From IMG/VR virus record IMGVR_UViG_3300034066_001068, positions 1 through 60,678 of that record: 60,678 nt of DNA; one strand, 5' to 3'. The stretch is from a virus. Under the pieces are notes generated by a model. The model had not been told where the DNA came from. It made no database searches and worked only from the letters and a program-made list of their open reading frames with translations. Every line of letters starts with the position of its first letter. Within the stretch, counting starts at the first letter, position 1. The position numbers were made by a program, and so were the translations under genes. Shown here piece by piece: positions 1 to 9,656 of the stretch.

Positions 1-3000
1 CATCTGTTCCACTTGTTCCACTTGTTCCTGAAGAACCATCTGTTCCGCTAGTTCCTGAAGAACCATCTGTGCCACTTGTTCCGCTAGTTCCTGAAGAACC
101 ATCTGTGCCTGATGTACCACTTGAACCACTTGTTCCGCTAGTTCCTGAAGAACCATCTGTACCTGATGTTCCACTTGAGCCAGATGTTCCGTTAGTTCCT
201 GAAGAACCATCTGTACCACTTGTTCCTGAAGAACCATCTGTACCACTTGAACCACTTGTTCCGCTAGTTCCTGAAGAACCACTATCACCACTTGAACCTG
301 AACTTCCACTAGTTCCTGAAGAACCACTATCACCACTTGAACCTGAACTTCCACTAGTTCCTGAAGAACCACTATCACCACTTGAACCTGAACTTCCGCT
401 AGTTCCTGAAGAACCATCTGTACCACTTGTTCCGCTAGTTCCTGAAGAACCATCTGTCCCACTTGTTCCGCTAGTTCCTGAAGAACCATCTGTACCACTT
501 GTTCCGCTAGTTCCTGAAGAACCATCTATTCCACTTGTTCCACTTGTTCCTGAAGAACCGCTATCACCACTTGAACCTGAACTTCCACTTGAACCAGATG
601 TTCCGCTAGTTCCTGAAGAACCACTATCTCCTGAAGAACCACTTGTTCCGCTAGTTCCTGAAGAACCACTATCACCACTTGAACCTGAACTTCCGCTAGT
701 TCCTGAAGAACCATCTGTTCCACTTGTTCCGCTAGTTCCTGAAGAACCACTATCACCACTTGAACCTGAACTTCCACTTGAACCAGATGTTCCGCTAGTT
801 CCTGAAGAACCGTCATTCCCTGAACTTCCGCTTGAGCCACTTGTTCCTGAAGAACCACTACTTCCACTTGAGCCACTTGTTCCTGAAGAACCACTTGAAC
901 CTGAACTTCCGCTAGTTCCTGAAGAACCACTATCACCACTTGAACCTGAACTTCCGCTAGTTCCTGAAGAACCGCTTGAACCTGATGTTCCGCTAGTTCC
1001 TGAAGAACCGTTTACCCCACTAATACCACTAGACCCTGATGTTCCGCTAGTTCCTGAAGAACCGTCATTCCCTGAACTTCCGCTTGAACCACTTGAACCT
1101 GAACTTCCACTTGAGCCAGATGTTCCTGAAGAACCACTATCACCACTTGAACCTGAACTTCCACTAGACCCTGATGTTCCGCTAGTTCCTGAAGAACCGT
1201 CATTCCCTGAACTTCCGCTTGAGCCACTTGTTCCTGAAGAACCACTAACACCACTAGACCCTGATGTTCCGCTAGTTCCTGAAGAACCGTCATTCCCTGA
1301 ACTTCCACTTGAACCACTAGTTCCTGAAGAACCGTCATTCCCTGAACTTCCACTTGAACCTGAACTTCCACTTGAGCCAGATGTTCCGCTAGTTCCTGAA
1401 GAACCTGATGTTCCGCTAGTTCCTGAAGAACCGTCATTCCCTGAACTTCCGCTTGAGCCACTTGAACCTGAACTTCCACTTGAACCTGATGTTCCTGAAG
1501 AACCGTCATTCCCTGAACTTCCGCTTGAGCCACTTGTTCCTGAAGAACCACTATCACCACTTGAACCTGAACTTCCGCTAGTTCCTGAAGAACCACTATC
1601 TCCTGAAGAACCGCTTGAGCCTGATGTTCCGCTAGTCCCTGAAGAACCGCTATCTCCTGAAGAACCGCTTGAACCTGAACTTCCACTTGAGCCTGATGTT
1701 CCGCTAGTTCCTGAAGAACCGTCATTCCCTGAACTTCCGCTTGAACCACTTGAACCTGAACTTCCGCTTGAGCCAGATGTTCCTGAAGAACCGTCATTCC
1801 CTGAACTTCCGCTTGAGCCACTTGTTCCTGAAGAACCACTACTTCCGCTTGAACCTGATGTTCCGCTAGTTCCTGAAGAACCACTATCTCCTGAAGAACC
1901 GCTTGAGCCTGATGTTCCGCTAGTTCCTGAAGAACCGCTATCTCCTGAAGAACCGCTTGAACCTGAACTTCCGCTTGAACCTGATGTTCCACTAGTTCCT
2001 GAAGAACCGCTATCACCACTTGAACCTGAACTTCCACTTGAACCTGAAGAACCGCTATCACCTGAAGAACCACTACTACCGCTTGAACCTGATGTTCCGC
2101 TAGTTCCTGAAGAACCGTTCACCCCACTAATACCACTAGACCCTGATGTTCCGCTAGTTCCTGAAGAACCGTTATTTCCTGAACTTCCACTTGAACCTGA
2201 ACTTCCGCTTGAGCCAGATGTTCCGCTAGTTCCTGAAGAACCACTACTACCACTTGTTCCGCTAGTTCCTGAACTTCCGTCATTCCCTGAACTTCCACTT
2301 GAACCTGATGTTCCGCTAGTTCCTGAAGAACCACTTGAGCCGGATGTCCCACTTGAACCTGAAGTTCCTGAACCACCCCCTGATGCGGTAATACCTGTAA
2401 CAACTACCGTAGTACCATCACTATTATATAAATCTAATTGACTAGTTGCAGAAAAATAAGTTCCCCCTGTTAAACAACAATCTTCAGGAAATATTCTCCA
2501 TCTAGCATTTGTTCTTGTAGTCCCTGATACACCTTCAATAGTTGAACCTGTCCACGCATTTATAAAATTTTGACCTGCAACACTATTATTTTTAACTTGG
2601 GTGTCATAAGGGTTAAATGTAACCGTACCTGTTGCACCTGTGGCTGCGTTCCATAGTGTTTCATAATTATCAATCTGATATTGATATGCAAATCCTGTTT
2701 CATTAACATAAGCAATCATACCAATTCTTCTTCTTCCTGATGAAAAATTATCCGAATTTAAATTAATGTATGATGGGTTAAATGGTGTCCCATTACCAAT
2801 ATATAAATTGATTGGTATTGTGTTTGCGGATAAAGTTTGTAACCCAATTCCCGAAAAGGTTAATGAAAGGTCACTAAGATTAGCAACTTCCATCCATCCA
2901 CCAATACCAAGCACACTGTAATCTGTGCCTTGTACTGAATTTCTAGCGACAGTATAAGGACCTATTGAAAGTTGAGCATTTAATGGATTTTTATATGGAA

Positions 3001-3007
3001 ACGGCAT
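1..3007 (-). CDS. Collagen-like Gly-X-Y repeat virion protein (C-terminus beyond window edge)
   Basis: The minus frame starting with ATG at 3007 stays open to the window edge, giving at least 1002 codons with no stop inside the window. About 207 residues of non-repetitive sequence are followed by some 795 residues of strict Gly-X-Y triplets, where X and Y are mostly Ser, Thr, Asp or Asn (units such as GTS, GSS, GTD, GND) and proline is almost absent. Collagen-like triplets are known in phage tail fibres as trimeric rods, so a fibre or adhesin is likely. The N-terminal part would anchor it to the particle. It lies 29 bases downstream of the Thr-Pro-rich gene on the same strand. Antisense frames in the repeat are open only because of its composition. 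The host-binding tip would lie outside the window. Confidence 0.85.
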   Translation of the reverse strand, partial: MPFPYKNPLNAQLSIGPYTVARNSVQGTDYSVLGIGGWMEVANLSDLSLTFSGIGLQTLSANTIPINLYIGNGTPFNPSYINLNSDNFSSGRRRIGMIAYVNETGFAYQYQIDNYETLWNAATGATGTVTFNPYDTQVKNNSVAGQNFINAWTGSTIEGVSGTTRTNARWRIFPEDCCLTGGTYFSATSQLDLYNSDGTTVVVTGITASGGGSGTSGSSGTSGSSGSSGTSGTSGSSGSSGNDGSSGTSGTSGSSGSSGTSGTSGSSGSSGSSGSSGNNGSSGTSGTSGSSGISGVNGSSGTSGTSGSSGSSGSSGDSGSSGSSGSSGSSGDSGSSGTSGTSGSSGSSGSSGSSGDSGSSGTSGTSGSSGSSGDSGSSGTSGTSGSSGSSGSSGTSGSSGSSGNDGSSGTSGSSGSSGSSGSSGSSGNDGSSGTSGTSGSSGSSGSSGSSGDSGSSGTSGTSGSSGSSGDSGSSGTSGSSGSSGDSGSSGTSGSSGSSGNDGSSGTSGSSGSSGSSGSSGSSGNDGSSGTSGTSGSSGTSGTSGSSGSSGSSGSSGNDGSSGTSGSSGSSGNDGSSGTSGTSGSSGVSGSSGTSGSSGSSGNDGSSGTSGTSGSSGSSGSSGDSGSSGTSGSSGSSGSSGSSGSSGNDGSSGTSGTSGSSGISGVNGSSGTSGTSGSSGSSGTSGSSGSSGDSGSSGTSGSSGSSGSSGTSGSSGSSGSSGTSGSSGSSGNDGSSGTSGTSGSSGSSGSSGDSGSSGTSGTSGTDGSSGTSGSSGSSGDSGSSGTSGTSGSSGDSGSSGTSGTSGSSGSSGSSGDSGSSGTSGTSGIDGSSGTSGTSGTDGSSGTSGTSGTDGSSGTSGTSGTDGSSGTSGSSGSSGDSGSSGTSGSSGSSGDSGSSGTSGSSGSSGDSGSSGTSGTSGSSGTDGSSGTSGTDGSSGTNGTSGSSGTSGTDGSSGTSGTSGSSGTSGTDGSSGTSGTSGTDGSSGTSGTDGSSGTSGTSGTD

Positions 3008-3036
3008 AAATCTTTTTTATTATAATTATTCGAAAA

Positions 3037-4377
3037 TTAAGTTTTAGTCTCCCCTTTGAAATAAAAATTATTTGTTGATGGTGTAGATGGTGGTAATAAA
3101 GTCGATACGGAACAATATAATACACGGTAAACTCCCGCAGGAATTGCCGCCCCTGAAGTTACTGTAATGTCAGTAGTTGAAATTGTTGTTGCCGGAGTTA
3201 ATAAAAGGTCAAAACTGCAAGGGTATGACATATATCCAACACCTATTGTCATATTGTTCATAACACCCCCAACACCTGATAAAGGTATCCACACAGAATA
3301 AAAATAATATTCGTTAGGGTTTATATTTAAAGTACTAATTGTAATAGTTTCAAATGTGTATTGGTTAATTGAACATCCATATCCGTCTGTATCTACACCA
3401 GGGGATTGTTTAATCAATCCATTAAATGATGTTACTGGTGTCATAAAATTACCATCAGAACCTAAAGTAAATCCTGAGTAAGAAATATACTTATCCATCA
3501 TATAACTATAGTAAGGGTTTGTTGGGTCAGCCCATCCACCACTACTATACCCATACCAATCAACATTAGTATCTATAGTAACACCATCACTTAAGTAATA
3601 CATATAACTACCTAATTTATACGCCGATGTTGATGAACCACCATTGTCTTGAGGTTCAGGGACCACATAAGCAAATATTGGGGGTACTGTTGGCGTAGGA
3701 GTTGGTGTTAAGGTTGATGTAGGTGTTGGGGTGTTAGTTGTGGTTGATGTAGGCGTTGGGGTGTTAGTTGGGGTAGGAGTATTTGTTGGTGTTTTTGTTG
3801 GTGTAGGTGTTACAGGTGTTGGTGTTACTGTTGGCGTAGGTGTTACAGGCGTTGGTGTTACTGTTGGTGTTTGTGTTGGTGTTGGTGTAGATGTTGCACA
3901 AGGGTTATATGTTGGAGTAGGAGTTGAAGTTGGGGTTGGTCTTGGAGTTTTACTTGGTTTAGGACAACCACAAGGATTTGTACAAGTTGCACTTGGTGTT
4001 GGGGTATTGGTTGGAGTATTGGTTGGCGTGGGGGTAACTGTTGGGGTTGGAGTCGGAACCTTACATGGGTCTAAAGTTGGGGTTGGAGTATTTGTTGGTG
4101 TTACCGTCGGTGTACTTGTCGGTGTATTTGTTGGCGTTGGTGTTGGTGTCGGTGTTGGTCTAGCAACAGATAAGAAGTTAGGACAGTCTGAATTAACCGA
4201 TAAAATAGTGTAAGTCCCATAAATTTCTCTTGGGGGTATTAATAAGTCGGGTTCAAATAAAAAAGGTAATAATACATCACCTAAATTAATCGCATCCATA
4301 CTGTTGTCAGGTTTAAATACGACATTAACAATTTGACCATCATAATTGGTACTAGATATTACAATTGTTTCGTTCAT
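3037..4377 (-). CDS. Thr-Pro-rich linker virion protein
   Basis: This 446-residue protein has three parts. Residues 1-73 form a small N-terminal domain. Residues about 74-232 are a low-complexity Thr/Pro linker (TPTPTPT, TNTPT) interrupted by two short Cys-containing patches. Residues 233-446 form a Tyr/Ser/Gly-rich C-terminal domain of unknown fold. The ATG overlaps the stop of the upstream 78-residue gene by four bases, so the two are translationally coupled. Position among fibre genes suggests an exposed virion component. The linker resembles that of the neighbouring 1215-residue tail protein and is a plausible O-glycosylation substrate, which is inference. I recognise no catalytic motif. 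Confidence 0.7.
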   Translation of the reverse strand: MNETIVISSTNYDGQIVNVVFKPDNSMDAINLGDVLLPFLFEPDLLIPPREIYGTYTILSVNSDCPNFLSVARPTPTPTPTPTNTPTSTPTVTPTNTPTPTLDPCKVPTPTPTVTPTPTNTPTNTPTPSATCTNPCGCPKPSKTPRPTPTSTPTPTYNPCATSTPTPTQTPTVTPTPVTPTPTVTPTPVTPTPTKTPTNTPTPTNTPTPTSTTTNTPTPTSTLTPTPTPTVPPIFAYVVPEPQDNGGSSTSAYKLGSYMYYLSDGVTIDTNVDWYGYSSGGWADPTNPYYSYMMDKYISYSGFTLGSDGNFMTPVTSFNGLIKQSPGVDTDGYGCSINQYTFETITISTLNINPNEYYFYSVWIPLSGVGGVMNNMTIGVGYMSYPCSFDLLLTPATTISTTDITVTSGAAIPAGVYRVLYCSVSTLLPPSTPSTNNFYFKGETKT

Positions 4378-4610
4378 ATATTAGTCTCACTTATTCTTAA
4401 CGCACCATTAATTCCTGAAAAAATATTTTGACCACTAATAACCAATAAACCACCAAGTAATAACTCATACACAATTTGTTGTATACTTGATTTGTATGAC
4501 GAACCTGCAGGATTTTGTAATGTATCTCCCGTAATAACAATGTGTGCAATGTCATCTGGCGATACTATCAGTGATTGGGGTCTTTTGGTCAGTCTTTGAT
4601 AATTCGGCAT
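4374..4610 (-). CDS. Hypothetical small virion-cluster protein
   Basis: A 78-residue protein with no recognised domain. It has a hydrophobic stretch near residues 46-58 ([13 protein letters not shown]), too short and polar-flanked to call a membrane segment with confidence. Its stop overlaps the start of the Thr-Pro-rich gene by four bases, and TATTTAT lies 17 nt before its ATG, so it may be the first gene of a short late transcript. Confidence 0.55.
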   Translation of the reverse strand: MPNYQRLTKRPQSLIVSPDDIAHIVITGDTLQNPAGSSYKSSIQQIVYELLLGGLLVISGQNIFSGINGALRISETNI

Positions 4611-4627
4611 CTTATTAGTCTATATGT

Positions 4628-4634
4628 ATAAATA
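4628..4634 (-). promoter_or_regulatory. TATTTAT motif (late-promoter candidate)
   Basis: TATTTAT on the coding strand, 17 nt before the 78-residue gene. Confidence 0.4.
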
Positions 4635-4657
4635 TGAATATTTTTATAATTTGGTTT

Positions 4658-4966
4658 TTATTGGGTTTCAACTGTATAAATATTTGCATCCATAAAAATA
4701 AAAGATTCCCCATTTTGGTAATCACTAAGAGATGTGATTAAACCACAATAAATTATTCCAAACTTCTCACACCCCAAAAAATCAATAATTTTAACACCAA
4801 CAGATGGTGCCGAATCAAATTGTGTAGGTAGTAACATTGATATTGCGGGTGGTACAGAAACGTTAACAGTTGCCAACAAAACACATTGATTACCATAGAC
4901 ATCACATACATATAAATTATACGGTAATGTAACTCCAAAAACTCCAGTAATCTCAATTTGCGTCAT
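4658..4966 (-). CDS. Hypothetical protein
   Basis: A 102-residue protein of unknown function starting MTQIEITGVFG. A longer reading is possible only with TTG at 5023, but that start lies inside the intrinsic terminator of the upstream gene, so the ATG at 4966 is chosen. TATTTAT sits only 5 nt before this ATG. The sequence is beta-rich with several Cys residues, like other small proteins of this virion cluster. Confidence 0.55.
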   Translation of the reverse strand: MTQIEITGVFGVTLPYNLYVCDVYGNQCVLLATVNVSVPPAISMLLPTQFDSAPSVGVKIIDFLGCEKFGIIYCGLITSLSDYQNGESFIFMDANIYTVETQ

Positions 4967-4971
4967 ATTGA

Positions 4972-4978
4972 ATAAATA
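4972..4978 (-). promoter_or_regulatory. TATTTAT motif (late-promoter candidate)
   Basis: TATTTAT 5 nt before the ATG at 4966. If it works as a -10 element, the transcript would be almost leaderless. Confidence 0.4.
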
Positions 4979-5009
4979 GTTGGTGTTTACTTTAACTCTT
5001 TTATAAAAC

Positions 5010-5036
5010 AAAAAATCCCCCAAAACTTCGGAGGAT
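5010..5036 (-). terminator. Intrinsic terminator of the tail-protease gene
   Basis: On the minus strand, ATCCTCC pairs with GGGGGAT across an 8-nt loop and is followed by a T run. It separates the 1215-residue gene from the downstream fibre genes. Confidence 0.75.
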
Positions 5037-5121
5037 TTTATTTATATCTTTAGTTTTTTTGTTAGTTTAAATTCTTATGATAATATTGGTGTCTAACAAG
5101 GAACGAAGGTTAACGTTGTAA

Positions 5122-8100
5122 TTAGAAAGGTTTCTCTATTGCTAAACAGATTTCACCCCTTTCTATTATTAGTCTTTTCATATCTGAAAAACTTATATAG
5201 GCATGTCCTGAAACTCCCCAAGCTTTCCCCCAACTATTTTTAATTCTAAATTGTTTTGTGATGGTGTTCACTCCATTAATAACATAAGCGTGTCCTCCCG
5301 CAATATGTCCACTTAAACGAATTAAACCATTTTTATTAGGAAAAAACATATTATAATACCAATTGGTTCCAACAACGACTGGTCCAACATTTAACACAGT
5401 ATTAATTAGTGTGTTAATATCAAACGCCCATAAGTATGATGATATTTTACCTGAACTCATTAGATATTTTGCACCACCTCTAACAGACGTACCGTTATAC
5501 CTTTCACCCGGCCATTCATCAACCTTTTGAGCTTCACGATAAATCAACGATGGTTGGATTATTGGTAAAGCTCCTCTATGAGTTATTGGCCCATCACAAA
5601 TCCAATGTGCCCAAGCATAACCAACACATTGCGGTGTGTTGCCTTGATTACCCCACCAAACATTACCATCCCATTCTTTTTTAGTTATAGTTGTTTTAGG
5701 TATTGTTAATTTATCTTGAATTAAATATTTGTTATCTCTTTTGTCCTCAATAAATATTCTACCTAATTTTTGCTCATTAAATAAAGTTAGATTATTTGGG
5801 TCACAATCACAATTGATATCAACAACTGTTACAGTTCCTCCACCATTAAGTTTAATTACATTGATAGCACATTTATAAGTTATGGTAACATATAATGGTA
5901 CATCAATAACTTCAACAGTATTATCACAATATAAAATTTGATACGTTGAACCAGTTCCAGGTCCAAATCCACTATATAATTGGAATGTTTTGCAACAAGG
6001 TGAACAATCTCCAATACCGGTAGTCGTAAGAAAAAGTGGACCCTCACTACCACTACCGCCACCATATAGACAACTACCTATAAGACTTGGTAGTGCCACC
6101 CATTGAGCCATTGACCCAATTGGTGTTGGACTATTTATAGGAAGATATGCGAGTGGGTCAGGTAATGGATAATATGTGGTCATATCCTCTAAAATCCAAT
6201 AATTATTTATATTATCCCAAGAAATCCTCATTAATAAGGTGGGGGGTGCGAGAGCAAAATAAGTAAAATAATATGATGATTTACCATTAATCTGAGGTGA
6301 AGGATTTATATTTGATGGTAATACAATTGTACCACTACAAGTCGTTCCTTCATCAATAAAACGAATACACTCTCCAGGTGTATAAACCGTAGGCGTAGGC
6401 GTAGGTGTTGGTGTTGAAGTTGGTGTTGAAGTTGGGGGCCAGCTTACCGATGGTTGTTTTGTTGGTGTAGGCGTTGGCGAATATGTGGTTGTAGTTGTTG
6501 TTGGTGAATATGTGGTTGTAGTTGTTGTTGGTGAATATGTGGTTGTAGTTGTTGTTGTTAAATTTGAGGTTGTAGTTGTTGTTGTTAAATTTGCCGTGGT
6601 GGTTGTTGTGGTTGTCTCATCGGATATTTTGTAGGTAAAGTCGTTAGGTAAACAAACCGATGTTGAGCAGTCAGGACAATCAGGATTAAACATTCTGAAA
6701 ATATTTTTTAATAAATTAAAGTTGTGTTTTACCTCAGGTGCCGATAATGGGGTAACATACATTCTAAATTGTGAAATAGCACCATCAAAAGTTCCCGCAA
6801 AATTTTGCTCAATTAATATATTAGTTTTTAATCCACTAAATGTTGTTCCTGATAAATCATTAATTGGGAAATTTTCAGGGTCTTGTATATATGGTCCGTA
6901 AGGTTGTGTTATTGATGAAAAAGTTAAATTTTCTCTAAGTCCTTGAGTACCCCCACCCCACGATATATTAAACGGAACCCCAACTTGTTTTTCTTTGTCA
7001 GTATCTAATCCTCTTGGGATGATTTCCTCAAAATTTTCTATAGTATGGAATAACTTACCATTAACATAAATTTTAAGTCTTCCGTTTCTGTATAATTTAT
7101 CAATTAACCATTTTTCATTTAACCTGACCAGTTCGATTTGTTCTGATGGTTTACAGTCAATTTGTGTGTATGGTACAGTTATTAATGACGATGCATTATT
7201 GGCTAGTGACTCTAAATAAAGTTTTTCAGTTATATCACCAAGTCCTCCTCGATACCATAAATCGCAAGTATCTAACCATGTATATCTTTCCCATACCGCG
7301 TCTACTTGGAACCAATGTTCCTCATCTAACCACGCAGGATTCTCTAATAAACATGTAGGGTAAATTGGCGGCGTACAATAATCAACAATAGTGTGTCCTG
7401 TAGTGTAAGTAATTCCACTTGTTTCACAAGAGCCTGTAGTAACACAATCTCCTGTAAATTTTAACATTCTAACACCAATACCAGGGTTTTTTGGGTCGCC
7501 ACATAATCTAAAAGATAACGCGTTTGACATAGAATCATATATTGGGTTTGTCTCACAAGTATTTTCAATTGATGTAAATCCTGTATTACAATTATAACAA
7601 GTCGTGGTTGGTGTACAAACATCACATGATGGAGAGCAAACAGGTGGTAGTTCACAATCAGGTATTGGGGTTGGCGTTGGTGAAGGTGTTGGGGTTGGTT
7701 CAATAACCGTACTACATACGTGTGTTTGACACTCCCATCCACAAGTTTCGCATGGGTCTAAATTACAATCACAACCACACGTAATTTTTTTTTGTGGGTC
7801 TCCCTTACAACTACCACAACCATAATTAACGTGAGGGTCATGGATATTATTCACTGACCTAGGTGGATAAACAAAAATACATCTACTATCCGTAATTGTT
7901 CTATTACAACATGCACATGTTTGTAGTTCAGTTAAACCTGATGTAACTCTATTATAACCTGAAAAACATAATGGACTACCACTTGCATGGTGATAAAATT
8001 TATTTTCAGCTCTAGTCCCAAAATAAAAAAAAGTATTTTTATTATTTGGATAAATTTCATTAAGAGTTGTTTCATTTGGTAATGGAGTGTGTTCGTTGAA

Positions 8101-8769
8101 TAATCTTGGTTTTAATACCATCTCAACCGACCACCCTTTATTCATTCTTTCAGGGAAAACTTCATAATCAAACCCAAATAACTTATAAAATCCTTGATAA
8201 AACCCACCGTATAATTCGTGGTACCTACCTTCAAAAGGGCTTGATTTACTAACAACTTCGTATAACACGGTTTTATTGAATCCTGAAAATCTTACATTAG
8301 GTGACATAGTGTGACCTGTAACTTGGTGTAACTTAAGTCTTCGGTCATAGTACATTCTATTAAATTTCAAATAATCAGAGTATAATCCTTTAGTAAATGT
8401 TATCGTTTCACCGGTCATTTGGTCGACTAATCCATTATCAATACCTGTTAACCCAATATCACATGATGTTGATGATGAATAACAAGTTAAATCTTCATTA
8501 TTTGGGTTGTAATAATTTTGAGATACAAAAATATTATTATTATTGTATTGTTTATACAAAAGTGTTTGATTTTGAACACTTAAAGGATTGTTAATGTCAA
8601 AATAAATTGGGAGTCTGTCTCCATATGTTTGAGCAATCAAATATGGTGAAAAAACAACTTCTTGATTGTAGTCTTGTTCATCTGAGGTCAAAGACATATC
8701 ACTAGAGTCTAAATTAAGTTTTAGAGACCAATTTGGACGATAATACTGATTTATATTTTGACTTGCCAT
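5122..8769 (-). CDS. Tail/adhesin protein with C-terminal papain-like (C1) protease domain
   Basis: This 1215-residue multidomain protein reads like a structural tail protein with an enzyme at its end. Residues about 276-403 are Cys-rich with many CxxC-type pairs, possibly metal-binding. Residues about 556-690 resemble a concanavalin/LamG-type beta sandwich. Residues about 716-796 are a Thr/Pro linker. Residues about 1026-1215 form a papain-like domain. Its motif QGNTPQCVGYAW supplies the oxyanion Gln1041 and nucleophile Cys1048, GGHAYVING supplies His1160, and NSWG supplies Asn1178, so all four catalytic positions of the C1 family are present. It could cleave host surface proteins or mature the particle; both roles are inference. 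It is transcribed divergently from the gene at 8820 and ends at a terminator. Confidence 0.8.
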   Translation of the reverse strand: MASQNINQYYRPNWSLKLNLDSSDMSLTSDEQDYNQEVVFSPYLIAQTYGDRLPIYFDINNPLSVQNQTLLYKQYNNNNIFVSQNYYNPNNEDLTCYSSSTSCDIGLTGIDNGLVDQMTGETITFTKGLYSDYLKFNRMYYDRRLKLHQVTGHTMSPNVRFSGFNKTVLYEVVSKSSPFEGRYHELYGGFYQGFYKLFGFDYEVFPERMNKGWSVEMVLKPRLFNEHTPLPNETTLNEIYPNNKNTFFYFGTRAENKFYHHASGSPLCFSGYNRVTSGLTELQTCACCNRTITDSRCIFVYPPRSVNNIHDPHVNYGCGSCKGDPQKKITCGCDCNLDPCETCGWECQTHVCSTVIEPTPTPSPTPTPIPDCELPPVCSPSCDVCTPTTTCYNCNTGFTSIENTCETNPIYDSMSNALSFRLCGDPKNPGIGVRMLKFTGDCVTTGSCETSGITYTTGHTIVDYCTPPIYPTCLLENPAWLDEEHWFQVDAVWERYTWLDTCDLWYRGGLGDITEKLYLESLANNASSLITVPYTQIDCKPSEQIELVRLNEKWLIDKLYRNGRLKIYVNGKLFHTIENFEEIIPRGLDTDKEKQVGVPFNISWGGGTQGLRENLTFSSITQPYGPYIQDPENFPINDLSGTTFSGLKTNILIEQNFAGTFDGAISQFRMYVTPLSAPEVKHNFNLLKNIFRMFNPDCPDCSTSVCLPNDFTYKISDETTTTTTTANLTTTTTTSNLTTTTTTTYSPTTTTTTYSPTTTTTTYSPTPTPTKQPSVSWPPTSTPTSTPTPTPTPTVYTPGECIRFIDEGTTCSGTIVLPSNINPSPQINGKSSYYFTYFALAPPTLLMRISWDNINNYWILEDMTTYYPLPDPLAYLPINSPTPIGSMAQWVALPSLIGSCLYGGGSGSEGPLFLTTTGIGDCSPCCKTFQLYSGFGPGTGSTYQILYCDNTVEVIDVPLYVTITYKCAINVIKLNGGGTVTVVDINCDCDPNNLTLFNEQKLGRIFIEDKRDNKYLIQDKLTIPKTTITKKEWDGNVWWGNQGNTPQCVGYAWAHWICDGPITHRGALPIIQPSLIYREAQKVDEWPGERYNGTSVRGGAKYLMSSGKISSYLWAFDINTLINTVLNVGPVVVGTNWYYNMFFPNKNGLIRLSGHIAGGHAYVINGVNTITKQFRIKNSWGKAWGVSGHAYISFSDMKRLIIERGEICLAIEKPF

Positions 8770-8779
8770 CTTTTTTATG

Positions 8780-8786
8780 ATAAATA
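8780..8786 (-). promoter_or_regulatory. TATTTAT motif, minus member of a divergent pair
   Basis: TATTTAT 10 nt before the tail-protease ATG. With the plus-strand copy at 8800 it forms an inverted repeat, GATAAATAC and GTATTTAT, facing both genes. Confidence 0.5.
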
Positions 8787-8799
8787 CTCCAAATCGAAG

Positions 8800-8806
8800 T
8801 ATTTAT
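8800..8806 (+). promoter_or_regulatory. TATTTAT motif, plus member of a divergent pair
   Basis: TATTTAT 13 nt before the ATG at 8820. The whole intergenic space is about 50 nt, so the two divergent start regions are back to back. Confidence 0.5.
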
Positions 8807-8819
8807 TGAAAAATATGTT

Positions 8820-9656
8820 ATGATAAATTTTAACAAAGAATACTACAGTAATAATTATTACTTCTTTCTAAAAGATAGGGGTAACCAAATCTCCTTATAC
8901 TATTCTATTGCTAACACTTTAAGTGAATCTAGAAAAAAAGACAAAAAAATAGACTTCGATAAAAAAGATGCAAAAAAAGTTAAAGATGTTGTATATAATG
9001 TTTTAAACTCAAAAGAAAAACAAACAACAAAAGATATTGAGGATAAATTAAAAGATGTAAAAAAATCTTCAGGTGAGATTGGAGAGTTAGTTGATTCTGA
9101 TGGAACAATGTTAAGTTCAAAAATTCCTTTAATAAATTTAACCCTTTCACCAAGAAAAACAATGGACCAGACTGTTGTTATGGCTAGAACAACTAATGAC
9201 CCTGTAACAAGAGGTTACCGTGTTTATTATGGTGAGAGTGAAGACAAAAAAGAAAATATTGTTTCGGAAGTTGATTATTCAGAAGCCTTTGGGTATGTTG
9301 AGACCGAAGGAAAAGATTTTAGACAAACGGTAAATATATTGAAAAAAATGGGTGTTGAAAATCCGGTACAAAGAGCGAAAGAATTTGGTAAATTACCTAA
9401 AGCTAAAAAAGTTAATGGCAAATTAAAACAAAGACTTTCTGAAAAAGATAGTATTGAAGAACAACAAAAAGAAAAAATGATTAAAATGGTTGAGGATATC
9501 TTAACTAAGAAATCTAAAGATAGTTCAGACGTTGTAAAACGTGATGAAAGCGTTAGTAAGATATTAGTTAAAAATTTACAATCAATTAAAAAATTAGCGG
9601 ATAAAGAAGGTATCAGTATTTCTAAATTAATTAACATATTAAAATCAAATGAATAA
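8820..9656 (+). CDS. Hypothetical Lys-rich protein, probably virion-associated
   Basis: A 278-residue protein, very rich in Lys, Asp and Ser, with predicted helices in the first third and last third. I recognise no enzymatic motif. It opens a compact plus-strand run (8820-11403) in which genes overlap or abut. It overlaps the next gene by 8 nt (ATGAATAA), implying coupled translation. The TATTTAT motif upstream matches that of virion genes, so a late structural or internal role is likely. Confidence 0.6.
   Translation: MINFNKEYYSNNYYFFLKDRGNQISLYYSIANTLSESRKKDKKIDFDKKDAKKVKDVVYNVLNSKEKQTTKDIEDKLKDVKKSSGEIGELVDSDGTMLSSKIPLINLTLSPRKTMDQTVVMARTTNDPVTRGYRVYYGESEDKKENIVSEVDYSEAFGYVETEGKDFRQTVNILKKMGVENPVQRAKEFGKLPKAKKVNGKLKQRLSEKDSIEEQQKEKMIKMVEDILTKKSKDSSDVVKRDESVSKILVKNLQSIKKLADKEGISISKLINILKSNE

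Noticed and set aside
1-2350. CRISPR-like array
   Set aside because: The repeats are in-frame codon repeats with no unique spacers of constant length and no cas genes nearby.
526-2403. Three minus-strand frames reading Leu-Gln-Glu-Val-type repeats
   Set aside because: They are out-of-frame shadows of the collagen-like gene.
69-2441. A 790-codon open frame on the plus strand reading Pro-Glu-Leu-Val repeats
   Set aside because: It is antisense to the Gly-X-Y coding frame, which extends into unique sequence with a proper ATG at 3007 and fits the strand of its neighbours. The repeat composition keeps all frames free of stops.
3731-4213. Plus-strand frame of Val-Gly repeats
   Set aside because: Antisense shadow of the Thr-Pro linker of the 446-residue gene.
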